Assembly (NCBI RefSeq): GCF_016591975.1
Contig: NZ_AP024169.1
Coordinates: 1,199,501 to 1,263,500, forward strand
Length of the DNA stretch: 64,000 bases
Source: Anaeromicropila herbilytica
GTDB lineage: Bacteria > Bacillota > Clostridia > Lachnospirales > Lachnospiraceae
Reading direction: 5' to 3'
In this document: positions 50,837 to 59,871 of the stretch, piece after piece
Position numbering within the stretch: position 1 is the stretch's first letter
Layout of the letters: every line of letters begins with the position of its first letter
Notes under the pieces: generated by a model
What the model saw: only the letters and a program-made list of their open reading frames with translations
The model's database searches: none
What the model was told of the DNA's origin: nothing
Translations under genes and position numbers: made by a program

Positions 50837-51745
50837 ATGAAAAAGGTAGAAATAAAGGGTATTATTCCAGCGATTATAACCCCTATGAATGAGGATGAGA
50901 GTGTTAATATCGATGTGCTACGTGAGCAGATCGAACGTCAGATAGAAGGTGGTGTTCACGGAATATTTCCATTCGGTACGAACGGTGAGGGTTATATCCT
51001 AAACGAGAATGAGAAGATTGAAGTTCTAGAAGCTACAATTGATCAAGTAAAGGGAAGAGTTCCAGTATATGCAGGAACAGGTTGTATCTCTACTCGTGAT
51101 ACCATCCGTATGAGTAAGAAAGCAGAGGAATTAGGAGCAGATATTCTGTCAATCATTACACCTAGTTTTGCGATGGCATCACAAAAAGAGCTATATGACC
51201 ATTATGTAGAGGTAGCAAAACATGTGGATACACCAATTGTGCTATACAACATTCCAGCTCGTACTGGTAACAAGTTATTGCCAGAGACGGTGGCTAAGTT
51301 AGCTAAGGATGTAGATGTTATTGTTGGAGCAAAGGATTCTAGTGGAGACTGGGACAACCTTTTAGCATACATCACTCAGACACGTGATTTAAACAAAGAT
51401 TTTGGAGTATTATCAGGGAATGATTCACTCATCCTACCTTCTCTAAAAGAGGGTGGAGCAGGTGGTATCACTGGTTGTTGTAATGTGTACCCACGAGTGT
51501 TGTCCTCCATATATGACTTATTTGTGGCTGGCAAGATGGAGGAAGCACAAGCTGCACAAGATTCTATAGTAAGCTTACGTGCGGTATTTAAACATGGTAA
51601 TCCAAATACAATTGTTAAAACAGCAGTTTCATTGTTGGGATACAATGTGGGCAAGTGTCGTGCACCTTTTAATCAGGTTCCAGAAGAAGGTATCGAAGCA
51701 TTGAAAAAAGTCTTAGCTGAAAATACTGCGAAGGGTATGTGTTAA
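50837..51745 (+). CDS. DapA/NanA-family class I lyase
   Basis: The 302-residue TIM barrel has the Schiff-base lysine in GAKDSSGD (Lys166), the catalytic tyrosine in VLYNIPARTG (Tyr137) and the substrate loop FGTNGEGY in place of the GTTGE of DapA. It starts with GIIPAIITPMNEDESVN. The context, with kinase, PdxA2 and an acid transporter, points to aldol cleavage or dehydration of a keto-acid rather than lysine biosynthesis. ATG follows AAGGAG. A gap of 140 bases precedes it. Confidence 0.93.
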   Translation: MKKVEIKGIIPAIITPMNEDESVNIDVLREQIERQIEGGVHGIFPFGTNGEGYILNENEKIEVLEATIDQVKGRVPVYAGTGCISTRDTIRMSKKAEELGADILSIITPSFAMASQKELYDHYVEVAKHVDTPIVLYNIPARTGNKLLPETVAKLAKDVDVIVGAKDSSGDWDNLLAYITQTRDLNKDFGVLSGNDSLILPSLKEGGAGGITGCCNVYPRVLSSIYDLFVAGKMEEAQAAQDSIVSLRAVFKHGNPNTIVKTAVSLLGYNVGKCRAPFNQVPEEGIEALKKVLAENTAKGMC

Positions 51746-51761
51746 GAAGGAGGTACCAATC

Positions 51762-52832
51762 ATGAATAAAAAACCTATTGTGGGAATCACCATGGGTGAT
51801 CCAGCTGGTAATGGACCAGAGATCACAATCAAAGCATTAGCACATTTTGATATGTATGAGCGCTGTAATCCTCTAGTAGTGGGTGATGCCAATATACTAG
51901 AGCAGGCTACTCACTTTGTAAATCGACCAGATATTAAGATTAATCGTTGTGAGAAAGTGTCCGATGCCAAGTTCATTCCTGGTACAGTAGATGTATTGCA
52001 TTTGCCTTTAATCGAGGATGTTAGTCGCTTCGAGATAGGAAAAGTAAGTATTGAAGGTGGAAATGCAGCTTTCCAATGTGTGAAAAAGGTTATTGAGCTA
52101 GCAATGGCTGGCGAGGTTGACGCTACCTGCACGAATGCCTTGAATAAAGAAGCTTTAAATATGGCACTAGAACACTATAAAGGAAATCTTTCTGATGGAC
52201 ATACTCACTTTGATGGACACACTGAGATCTATGCAACCTATACAGGCACAAAGAAATATACTATGATGCTTGCTCATCACGATCTACGAGTTGTTCATGT
52301 TTCTACTCATGTCTCTCTGCGTGAGGCCTGCGACCGCGTTAAGAAAGCACGAGTACTTGAGGTAATTGAAATTGCTTATAAGGCATGTAAAGATATGGGG
52401 ATTGAGAATCCAAAAGTGGCTGTAGCTGGCCTTAATCCTCATTGTGGAGAGAATGGTCTATTTGGAACAGAGGAGATTGAAGAGATTAAGCCTGCCATTG
52501 AAGCAGCTAAAGAACTGGGAATCAATACTGTTGGTCCAATTCCACCAGATAGCGTCTTTTCCGAAGCGTTAGGAGGATGGTATGACATAGTGGTGTGTAT
52601 GTATCATGATCAGGGTCACATTCCACTAAAAACAGTTGGTTTTGTGTATGACCGCGAGAAACAAGGGTGGAAAGCTGTAGAAGGGGTCAATATAACTCTA
52701 GGGCTTCCAATTATCCGCACCAGTGTAGATCATGGTACAGCATTTGGTTTGGCTGGTAAGGGTATCAGTAATGAGCTTAGCCTTGTAAATGCTATTGATT
52801 ACGCCATTCATATGGCCGCTGGACAGAAATAA
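51762..52832 (+). CDS. pdxA2: 4-phospho-threonate 3-dehydrogenase, PdxA2 type
   Basis: The 356-residue enzyme starts IVGITMGDPAGNGPEITIKAL, the PdxA signature, has FDGHTEIYA and HHDLRVVHVSTHVSL with metal-binding His, and DQGHIPLKTVGF followed by TSVDHGTAFGLAG. PdxA2 paralogues oxidise 4-phospho-D-threonate or erythronate, which decarboxylates to dihydroxyacetone phosphate. The DUF1537 kinase in this operon would make its substrate. AAGGAGG precedes ATG. It follows the lyase gene by 16 bases. Confidence 0.9.
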   Translation: MNKKPIVGITMGDPAGNGPEITIKALAHFDMYERCNPLVVGDANILEQATHFVNRPDIKINRCEKVSDAKFIPGTVDVLHLPLIEDVSRFEIGKVSIEGGNAAFQCVKKVIELAMAGEVDATCTNALNKEALNMALEHYKGNLSDGHTHFDGHTEIYATYTGTKKYTMMLAHHDLRVVHVSTHVSLREACDRVKKARVLEVIEIAYKACKDMGIENPKVAVAGLNPHCGENGLFGTEEIEEIKPAIEAAKELGINTVGPIPPDSVFSEALGGWYDIVVCMYHDQGHIPLKTVGFVYDREKQGWKAVEGVNITLGLPIIRTSVDHGTAFGLAGKGISNELSLVNAIDYAIHMAAGQK

Positions 52833-52885
52833 GTTATAAATTAAACTAACATTACGTTAATATCAACGTTACTTATGGGAATAAA

Positions 52886-52940
52886 CCTAGCTACTTAGGG
52901 GATTTGCAGTATTTATAATGACTCTTAAGTAGTAGGTAAG
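52886..52940 (+). other. Imperfect hairpin before YhcH gene
   Basis: ACCTAGCTACTTAG is nearly complementary to CTTAAGTAGTAGGT. It lies in the gap between pdxA2 and the YhcH-type gene and could stabilise the upstream mRNA. No T tract follows. Confidence 0.4.
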
Positions 52941-52980
52941 AAAATACTTTGCCTGAAATAGGCGAAAGGAGGAAAAGACA

Positions 52981-53421
52981 ATGCTGATACAAAGACTGGA
53001 ACAATTAAAAAGTGATTGTGCCTGGCTACCACATCTTGAAGATGCGCTTGTATGCTTGGCTGAGCACAAAAACGTTCCTGCCCCAGCACAGTTTGACTTT
53101 CCTGGTGGCTATATGATGTTACAAGAGGGGATTACCAAGGAAGTTAACGAAGGTGACTATGAGGCACATAGACGCTATCTGGATGTACAAGTGCTCTTAG
53201 AGGGAAATGAGTCTGTAGTGTGGAATGATATTTCTATGTTGCAACCTAGTGTTCCTTACGATCCTGAGAAGGATAAAGCCATGTATAACGGTGAAGGATG
53301 TAGCATGACGCTTCAACCTGGTACCTGTTATATCTGTTGGCCAGAAGATGGACACAAGGCCTGTCGTCATATTGGACAGCCCACACACTATCGTAAGGCA
53401 GTAATCAAACTACTGATTTAA
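52981..53421 (+). CDS. YhcH/YjgK/YiaL family protein
   Basis: The 146-residue protein matches the family through LIQRLEQLK, LPAPAQFD-type start of the cupin-like barrel, the metal-site string YEAHRRYLDVQVLLEG with its histidine and glutamate, and PGTCYICWPEDGHKACRHIG near the end. Homologues lie in operons for sialic acid and other sugar catabolism and may be sugar anomerases. AAAGGAGG precedes ATG. A gap of 148 bases separates it from pdxA2. Confidence 0.9.
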   Translation: MLIQRLEQLKSDCAWLPHLEDALVCLAEHKNVPAPAQFDFPGGYMMLQEGITKEVNEGDYEAHRRYLDVQVLLEGNESVVWNDISMLQPSVPYDPEKDKAMYNGEGCSMTLQPGTCYICWPEDGHKACRHIGQPTHYRKAVIKLLI

Positions 53422-53489
53422 GCTCATTCAACACGATTTTTTATTTTTATTCATATTTCAAGCTAAGATAATTTATAAAAGACTATTTA

Positions 53490-53582
53490 AAAGGCTAATC
53501 TTATAGAATATGTATTTATATCACTTGATATTTAGGTATGTTGACTTATTCTATAACACAATACATATATAGCCTAGCCTTT
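53490..53582 (+). other. Imperfect long hairpin before the permease gene
   Basis: AAAGGCTA at 53490-53497 pairs with TAGCCTTT at 53575-53582, and TTATAGAATA at 53501-53510 with TATTCTATAA at 53547-53556. The remaining interval to 53671 is A+T-rich without a gene. The structure could tune expression of the transporter relative to the enzymes. Confidence 0.45.
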
Positions 53583-53671
53583 AAGTATAGTTATCATCAA
53601 ATGAATTTGAAGAATAATAGGACAAACAATATACAAATTCCTATTGGTAAAAAAGAGAGGAGAAATACAAT

Positions 53672-54952
53672 ATGACTACAGAAATGATTCTTGCTCTTGG
53701 CATCTTGATTCTAATGATTGCACTCATCATGTCAGACAAACTTCCATTCGGAGCACCACCACTACTTGCCTGCTTATTGCTAGTAGTTACAGGACTATCC
53801 ACTGTTCAAGAGGCCTTCGCAGGCTTCGTTAACCCAAGCGTTATCATGATCGCCGGCTTCATGGTGGTTATGGCAGCTCTCCAGAAAACCAGTCTTATTC
53901 TTAAAATACAGACATCCATGGTTACCTTAGTTAATAAGGGAGGATACAAAAGTTATGCCCTTCTAATTATAGTTGCTATGCTTGGTGCCAGTCTAGTTGG
54001 TAGTGGAGCAACAGGTTACTATGTGTTGATCCTATCATTGGTATCAACTATTCCATATAGTAAAAAGCTTCCTACATCAAAACTTATGATGCCATTAGGA
54101 TTTGCAACTAACCACCCATTGATTCCTATCAATGTAGCACTTCACTTTGGTATTACTATTACGGTACTTGAAACTGCTGGTTTCACAGATAAGATTTCCA
54201 TGGCAAAATTCTCACTGATGAATCTAGTAATGTCTCTAGCATTCCTTGCATGGTGTTTGATCTCTTATCGCTTCTTACCAGATCATCCAATTGCTGATGC
54301 TTCTGAGGAAAGTAAGGCAATGCATGAAACTGAGGCTAAGATGATGCCAGCTTGGAAGGAGTACAGTATTATCGCTGCTTTCGCGATTAGTGTTGTCGGT
54401 ATGATGTTCATGAACCAGATTGGTAATGCAGCCTTTGTAATTCCTGGTTTGGCAGCTTCCTTCGTACTTATGATTGGTGGGCTTGACTTCAAAGAAGTTC
54501 GTGACAATATGGGTGCTCCAGTAATCCTAATGATGGCTGGTGTTATCGGTGTAGCTGACGCTCTTGCTAATTCTGGATTCACAGCTATGGTTGGTGATAG
54601 CATGGCGCATGCCCTAGGAAGCAACGTTAATCCTTTTATTATCATCTTAGTATTTGCATTGTTAACTAGTACCAGCGCAACTTTCACTGGATCTAACATG
54701 GGTTCCGTTTACATCTTTGCACCTATTGCAATTGCTGCATTTATTAGTATGGGTCTTAATCCGACTGCAGCAGCAGCAGCTGTGGTTGTATCAGGATGGA
54801 ACGGAGGATACATGCCAATTGATGGTATGCCTGCTTTGATCATGGGTATGGGTAAATACAAACTTCCAGATTTCTGGATATTCACCGTTCCAATGTACTT
54901 TATACGTATCATCGCTTTATGTATAGGCGCTGTTATTCTATTTCCAATGTAA
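53672..54952 (+). CDS. SLC13/CitT-like carboxylate permease
   Basis: The 426-residue protein is very hydrophobic, with about ten to eleven spans. LPFGAPPLLACLLLVVTGL and VNPSVIMIAGFMVVMAAL near the start, and LLTSTSATFTGSNMGSV and VSGWNGGYMPIDGMPALIMG later, are the repeated helical-hairpin regions that bind carboxylate and sodium in SLC13/ArsB-type carriers. It ends the operon at a convergent terminator. It would import the dicarboxylate or sugar acid that the operon degrades. GAGAGGAG precedes ATG. Confidence 0.88.
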   Translation: MTTEMILALGILILMIALIMSDKLPFGAPPLLACLLLVVTGLSTVQEAFAGFVNPSVIMIAGFMVVMAALQKTSLILKIQTSMVTLVNKGGYKSYALLIIVAMLGASLVGSGATGYYVLILSLVSTIPYSKKLPTSKLMMPLGFATNHPLIPINVALHFGITITVLETAGFTDKISMAKFSLMNLVMSLAFLAWCLISYRFLPDHPIADASEESKAMHETEAKMMPAWKEYSIIAAFAISVVGMMFMNQIGNAAFVIPGLAASFVLMIGGLDFKEVRDNMGAPVILMMAGVIGVADALANSGFTAMVGDSMAHALGSNVNPFIIILVFALLTSTSATFTGSNMGSVYIFAPIAIAAFISMGLNPTAAAAAVVVSGWNGGYMPIDGMPALIMGMGKYKLPDFWIFTVPMYFIRIIALCIGAVILFPM

Positions 54953-54983
54953 CTAATCAATGTAACCTAATTACGATTAGAAA

Positions 54984-55047
54984 GAAAAAACTCAATGTAG
55001 ATAAAAAATTCTGAAATGGAACTTTTTTATCTCACATTGAGTTTTTT
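54984..55047. terminator. Bidirectional terminator between permease and chemoreceptor
   Basis: AAAAAACTCAATGT pairs with ACATTGAGTTTTTT and the inner GATAAAAAA with TTTTTTATC, giving a long stem with A and T tracts on both sides. Confidence 0.88.
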
Positions 55048-55052
55048 ATTTA

Positions 55053-57044
55053 TTAGCTTTTCGTTTTAAAACGATTGGTTTGATCTTGTAGTTGTGCTGC
55101 GATGTTACTTAATTCATCAATACTAGCTCCGATTTCTTCGAAAGCGCTGACTTGATCTTGAATGCTTAAATTAATGGATTGAGAAGAGGAAGCGCTTTCT
55201 TGCGTTGTATTTGAAATATCTGACATGGCAGTTGCCATTTCCTTCGCAATCAAAGATTGATGATTGGACGCTTCAGATATTACAGCTATTCTTGTGACTG
55301 TTTTTTCTATTAGTTGAAGTATATTTTTAAATTCAATATCGGTTTCGTTAACTTTTTCAACACCCTGAACAACAAGCTGCTTTTCTTTTTCTATAGAAAG
55401 ATAAGTAGCTTCAATTTTATCTTCAATGCTTTTTATTAAAACGGTAATATCATCAGCGGATTGCTTACTTTGCTCAGCTAATTGTTTTACTTCTTGTGCA
55501 ACAACAGCAAATCCTTTACCATGTTCACCTGCCCTAGCAGCTTCGATATTTGCATTCAATGATAAGAGATTCGTTTGCCCAGAGATTGCAGTAATCAAAT
55601 TAGCTATTTCATTTATTTTTATTGATGATTCCTTAAGTTCTTTCATCATGTCATATGTTTTTTCAGAAGAATGTTCAATATAACCCATTGCATTTGCAAC
55701 GTCCTTAAGTTTTGTAGCACCATAATTAGCAGCATTTAAGACTTCTTTGCTATTGTCTGTAGCAATCATAGATTCTTCACAAACTAACAGTGCACCATTT
55801 GCCAATTCATCAATACTTGCAGTAGCTTCTTCTATAATACTCGCACTATTTTGTAATCCATCCGTAATGGTAGACATTTCAGATGCTATACTTTCAATCT
55901 TCGAATTAGCATGTTCTGTAGCTTTTGCTAACTCGTTAGAAGATATTGCAATTGTATTAGAGTGTGTTTGCACGAGACCAATTATGTGCTTAATATTTCC
56001 TGTAAACTTGTTAAACCATTTTGATAAAGTTCCAACTTCATCCTTTGTGTTTGATTGAAGTTGTCTTGTTAGATCACCTTCTCCTTCAGCGATATCCTGT
56101 AACATAGAGTTCACCGCAATAATTGGGTTAGTGATCAGCTTTGAAATAATTAATGCAAACATGAATGCAATTACAATTTCAATAAAGGATACGATAACCA
56201 TCATTTTAAGCATTGAATTTGTATGGTTACGTGTCATTTTCATTATATTTGTATGAATATCTTGAATCAAAGGTTCTAGTTTATGTATTGCATCACGATA
56301 TTTGCCGTTAAGGCCATCAGCTTCAGTTAAGCCAATTTCTTTTTCAATCGTAACAATAGCGTTGAACTTGTTATCATATTCATCAAGTAGTTTGATTTCA
56401 TTCTCGTTCTTTGAAGAACTAAGCGATTTTTTAAAACTAGTGATAATAGTATTTACTTTATCTACATATTGTAGATCATGTCTTAAAAAATAATCTTTTT
56501 CTGAACGCCTTGCTTCTAACATTAAGATAATATGATCTTTGTTTGTGATACTGTTCTCAATAGAATGAATAGCAGTTCTAAGTTCACCTTCAATGCCATA
56601 ATCCTTAAAACCACGTTCTTTGGTTTTGTCTACAACTTGAAGGAAAGTGTCATGATAGATTTTTGACTCTATCAGTATTTTGTTTAAATCATGAACTAAT
56701 TCTTTCTTGTTTTTTATATCGTTACTTTTTAAAAGTATTGATACATTTGACTTTAGAGTACTATAGCTTTTATTGAAGTTATCGATGTACTCACTCTTAC
56801 CTTCTTTGAAGAATGTTTCGTTTTGACGTTCTCTTAATAGAAAGTCTTTCTCTTGTTTTCTCATCAAAAGCATTGATTCATTCACATTATCATTTGCAGT
56901 TAATAATGGAATCTTTTTATTACTGATATCGTTTAAAGTAGTATTTGATTGTATTATTACAATAAGAAATAAAAGTATTAATGTAGTAAAAGATACAAGT
57001 AGCTTAGTTCTTATCTTCCAATTTTTAAAAAACAACTTTTCCAT
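55053..57044 (-). CDS. Methyl-accepting chemotaxis protein
   Basis: ATG at 57044 has the best spacing to GAGGTG (57051-57056), giving 663 residues; a second ATG is three bases earlier. The N-terminal helix is around residues 15-38 (LLVSFTTLILLFLIVII), followed by a helical extracellular domain of about 250 residues, a second span near 290-310 and a HAMP domain (KLITNPIIAVNSMLQDIAEGEGDL). The signalling hairpin tip is LITAISGQTNLLSLNANIEAARAGEHGKGFAVVAQEV. The ligand is unknown. It stands alone, opposite the sugar-acid operon. Confidence 0.95.
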   Translation of the reverse strand: MEKLFFKNWKIRTKLLVSFTTLILLFLIVIIQSNTTLNDISNKKIPLLTANDNVNESMLLMRKQEKDFLLRERQNETFFKEGKSEYIDNFNKSYSTLKSNVSILLKSNDIKNKKELVHDLNKILIESKIYHDTFLQVVDKTKERGFKDYGIEGELRTAIHSIENSITNKDHIILMLEARRSEKDYFLRHDLQYVDKVNTIITSFKKSLSSSKNENEIKLLDEYDNKFNAIVTIEKEIGLTEADGLNGKYRDAIHKLEPLIQDIHTNIMKMTRNHTNSMLKMMVIVSFIEIVIAFMFALIISKLITNPIIAVNSMLQDIAEGEGDLTRQLQSNTKDEVGTLSKWFNKFTGNIKHIIGLVQTHSNTIAISSNELAKATEHANSKIESIASEMSTITDGLQNSASIIEEATASIDELANGALLVCEESMIATDNSKEVLNAANYGATKLKDVANAMGYIEHSSEKTYDMMKELKESSIKINEIANLITAISGQTNLLSLNANIEAARAGEHGKGFAVVAQEVKQLAEQSKQSADDITVLIKSIEDKIEATYLSIEKEKQLVVQGVEKVNETDIEFKNILQLIEKTVTRIAVISEASNHQSLIAKEMATAMSDISNTTQESASSSQSINLSIQDQVSAFEEIGASIDELSNIAAQLQDQTNRFKTKS

Positions 57045-57074
57045 CATGATCACCTCTTTATATTTTCTTAACAT

Positions 57075-57436
57075 TTTTATTCAAACATCCAAATAATATA
57101 ATAAAAATAAGAATTCGTCTACTTAATTTAATAAAATAATTCAAAACATTACACAATACTACAAAAAATATATTAATATAACAATGGCAATGTTCTATTT
57201 TCCATATTAGAATTATTTAGGTTGCTGATAAAATTCCGTTAATAAATGAATAAAATATTTTACGGATATTAAGAATTATTAAAATTGTTGAAATTTTATC
57301 GAAAATAATAAACCTTTATGATATAATAGGATTCGTAATAACGATAATGGGATATACATGAAAAAATGAATATTTTTAGGTAGTTATCATAAAAATAAAT
57401 TTATTTCTATAAACAAAAAAGTATTGAGGTGAATCA
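57075..57436. promoter_or_regulatory. A+T-rich promoter region of the cdaA operon
   Basis: About 360 bases with no gene. TATAAT at 57322-57327 is preceded at 17 bases by TCGAAA (57299-57304), a plausible vegetative promoter. The rest shows no stable fold. Confidence 0.45.
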
Positions 57437-57841
57437 ATGTTAAATAACAATAAGATACATGTGATGACGAAACTTGCTATGTATGAGAAAAATGAGGGAA
57501 AAAAAGATATAAAGTTAGGTAAATATTATAGAACAGATTACGTTAGATTTCATGCTCTTAAGACTATAGTAAGCGTTACAATAGGATATCTTTTAATTTT
57601 ATTAATGATCGTAGCATATAAAGCTGAGTATATTATTAGTAAGGCTGTAACACTAGACTATAAAGCAATTGGAACTTATGTAATAGGAATATACATTATA
57701 TTATTGGCTGTTTATATGATTGTTTCTATCATTGCGTATTCCATACAATATGATTCAGCAAAGAAAAGACTCGTAGTTTACTATAAGAATCTAAAGCTTC
57801 TTAGAAAATTATATAAACAAGAAGAGTCAGAACAAAAGTAG
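57437..57841 (+). CDS. Two-TM membrane protein, first gene of cdaA operon
   Basis: The 134-residue protein has a basic N-terminus, two hydrophobic spans at about residues 47-66 and 78-102, and a Lys/Tyr-rich C-terminal tail (KKRLVVYYKNLKLLRKLYKQ). GAGGTGAATC precedes ATG. Family not recognised. It lies 13 bases before the next membrane protein, which suggests joint function, possibly with the diadenylate cyclase. Confidence 0.7.
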   Translation: MLNNNKIHVMTKLAMYEKNEGKKDIKLGKYYRTDYVRFHALKTIVSVTIGYLLILLMIVAYKAEYIISKAVTLDYKAIGTYVIGIYIILLAVYMIVSIIAYSIQYDSAKKRLVVYYKNLKLLRKLYKQEESEQK

Positions 57842-57854
57842 GAGGATTTACAAA

Positions 57855-58922
57855 ATGATGAATTTATTGGTGTTAAGAGAAAGACTAAAGAGTCTTTATC
57901 AAAAGTCCGAAATGTATATTAATCCAATAGCTAAGTTTTTAATGGCCTTTATTATATTTTCATGTATTAATCAAACAATAGGATTTGATGAGAGATTAGA
58001 TAAGTTAGTAGTTGTTGTTCTATTATCTTTAGTAAGTGCATTCTTGCCAGTATCTATTATTGTTTTATTAGCAGCAATTCTAATGATTGGGCATATATAT
58101 TTCTTGTCAAAAGTATTATCCATTATTACAATACTTTTATTATTTATTTTATACTTTTTATTTTTACGTTTTACGCCAAACTTAGGATTAATAGTATTAG
58201 CAGTTCCTGTTCTTTTTATATTAAAAATTCCATATGTCGTTCCAATTATTCTTGGATTGGTATGTACACCAGTTTCAATTATTCCTGCAAGTTGTGGGGT
58301 TATTGTCTATTATTTTGTATTAGTCATTAAAAATACTGCCATAACTTCGAATAATATTGGAATTGATGATACGCTACAGTTGTATACTTTAGTAGTTAAT
58401 TCTTTAATGAATAATAAACAGATGCTGCTCTCAATTGTTGTATTTGCAATAGTAATCATTGCTGTTTATTTAGTAAGTAAATTAGAATTCGATCACATAT
58501 TTGACATTGCAATTATTACAGGACTTACGGTAAATGTATTAGGATTTTTAATTGGTGATCTAATGCTTGATGTTTCAGATAAGATAGTAGAGATGATTCT
58601 AGGAACAATATTCTCAACAATCATAGTTTATATCTTTCAATTCTTTCGTCTTACCCTTGATTATACTGCTATCGAAAAAGTACAATTTGAGGATGATGAT
58701 TATTATTACTACGTTAAAGCAGTTCCAAAGATTAATGTTACAGTACCTGAAAAGAATATAAAACGAATTAATAGAAGATCTGCAATTGGTGATACTGAAA
58801 AATTAGATGAAGTAATTCATGCAAGTAAAACAAATAGATATGCAGATCAAGTAGAAAATCGTACAGATAAAGAGTATGAAGATGATGATTACAGAAATGA
58901 TGATTTTGACAACGAGGAATAA
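57855..58922 (+). CDS. Polytopic membrane protein upstream of cdaA
   Basis: The 355-residue protein has about nine hydrophobic spans from residue 25 to 275 and a soluble, acidic C-terminal tail of about 80 residues, including EDDDYYYYVKAVP and a final run rich in Asp and Asn. AGGAGG precedes the ATG pair at 57855. I do not recognise a named family. It is placed directly before cdaA, so a role in envelope physiology or in regulation of the cyclase is plausible but unproven. Confidence 0.72.
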   Translation: MMNLLVLRERLKSLYQKSEMYINPIAKFLMAFIIFSCINQTIGFDERLDKLVVVVLLSLVSAFLPVSIIVLLAAILMIGHIYFLSKVLSIITILLLFILYFLFLRFTPNLGLIVLAVPVLFILKIPYVVPIILGLVCTPVSIIPASCGVIVYYFVLVIKNTAITSNNIGIDDTLQLYTLVVNSLMNNKQMLLSIVVFAIVIIAVYLVSKLEFDHIFDIAIITGLTVNVLGFLIGDLMLDVSDKIVEMILGTIFSTIIVYIFQFFRLTLDYTAIEKVQFEDDDYYYYVKAVPKINVTVPEKNIKRINRRSAIGDTEKLDEVIHASKTNRYADQVENRTDKEYEDDDYRNDDFDNEE

Positions 58923-58992
58923 TTGATAACAATAGCTAACTTTATAGGTCACATGGAAAACTAAGAAACGAATTAATAAGGGTGCGGTATAT

Positions 58993-59871
58993 ATGGAGAC
59001 AATAAGAAGTTTTATAGAGAATTATCTCAAGTGGATAAGGTTACCTAGAATTACAGTCATGGATATAGTAGAGATTATAATCTTAGCTTTTTTAATTTAT
59101 GAGGTAATTAAATGGGTAAAGAATACTAGAGCATGGATGCTGTTTAAAGGTATTTTAGTTTTACTTATTTTCTGTTTAATCGCATCCATTTTTAACTTTA
59201 CAGTAATACTTTGGATTTTTTCAAAAACAATTAACGTTGGAATTATTGCAGTTATCATCGTATTCCAACCTGAATTAAGAAAAGCATTAGAACAGCTAGG
59301 TAGAAGAAATCTTGTCATGAATATCATTCCATTTGAAGATCAAAAAGAAAAGAATGAAAGATTTTCAGATAAAACAGTGAATGAGATTGTAAAGGCAACT
59401 TATGAATTGGCAAAAACTAAGACAGGTGCTCTTATGGTTATGGAGCAAGATATATTGTTAAATGAGTATGAAAGAACAGGTATCAATATAGATTCTGTAA
59501 TAACTAGCCAATTATTGATTAATATATTTGAACATAATACTCCACTTCATGATGGAGCTGTACTATTAAGAAATAATAGAATTGTATCAGCTACCTGTTA
59601 CTTACCATTATCAGATAATATGATGTTAAGTAAAGAACTAGGTACAAGACATAGAGCTGCAGTTGGTATTAGTGAAGTGAGTGATAGTGTCACAATTATA
59701 GTTTCAGAAGAAACAGGTGATGTATCTATTGCGATTGGTGGACAATTAATTCGAAGAGTAGACGCCGAATATTTAAAACAAAAATTAATAAATTTACAAA
59801 ATAAGCAAACAGATACAAAGAAAATTAAATTATGGAAAGGACTGCTAAAGAATGAAAGAAAAGTTGACTAA
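58993..59871 (+). CDS. cdaA: Diadenylate cyclase CdaA
   Basis: The 292-residue enzyme has three N-terminal membrane spans (about residues 24-40, 49-66, 70-90) and the DAC domain with NTPLHDGAVLL (DGA at 187-189) and the GTRHRAAVG motif (217-225). It condenses two ATP into c-di-AMP, which controls potassium and osmolyte transport and cell-wall homeostasis. The ribosome site is weak (GGGTGCGG). cdaR starts 20 bases inside its end, the usual Firmicute arrangement. Confidence 0.95.
   Translation: METIRSFIENYLKWIRLPRITVMDIVEIIILAFLIYEVIKWVKNTRAWMLFKGILVLLIFCLIASIFNFTVILWIFSKTINVGIIAVIIVFQPELRKALEQLGRRNLVMNIIPFEDQKEKNERFSDKTVNEIVKATYELAKTKTGALMVMEQDILLNEYERTGINIDSVITSQLLINIFEHNTPLHDGAVLLRNNRIVSATCYLPLSDNMMLSKELGTRHRAAVGISEVSDSVTIIVSEETGDVSIAIGGQLIRRVDAEYLKQKLINLQNKQTDTKKIKLWKGLLKNERKVD

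Noticed and set aside
54283..54960. Minus-strand frames of 83-138 codons opposite the permease gene
   Set aside because: They arise from the codon bias of the plus-strand membrane protein and have no own signals.
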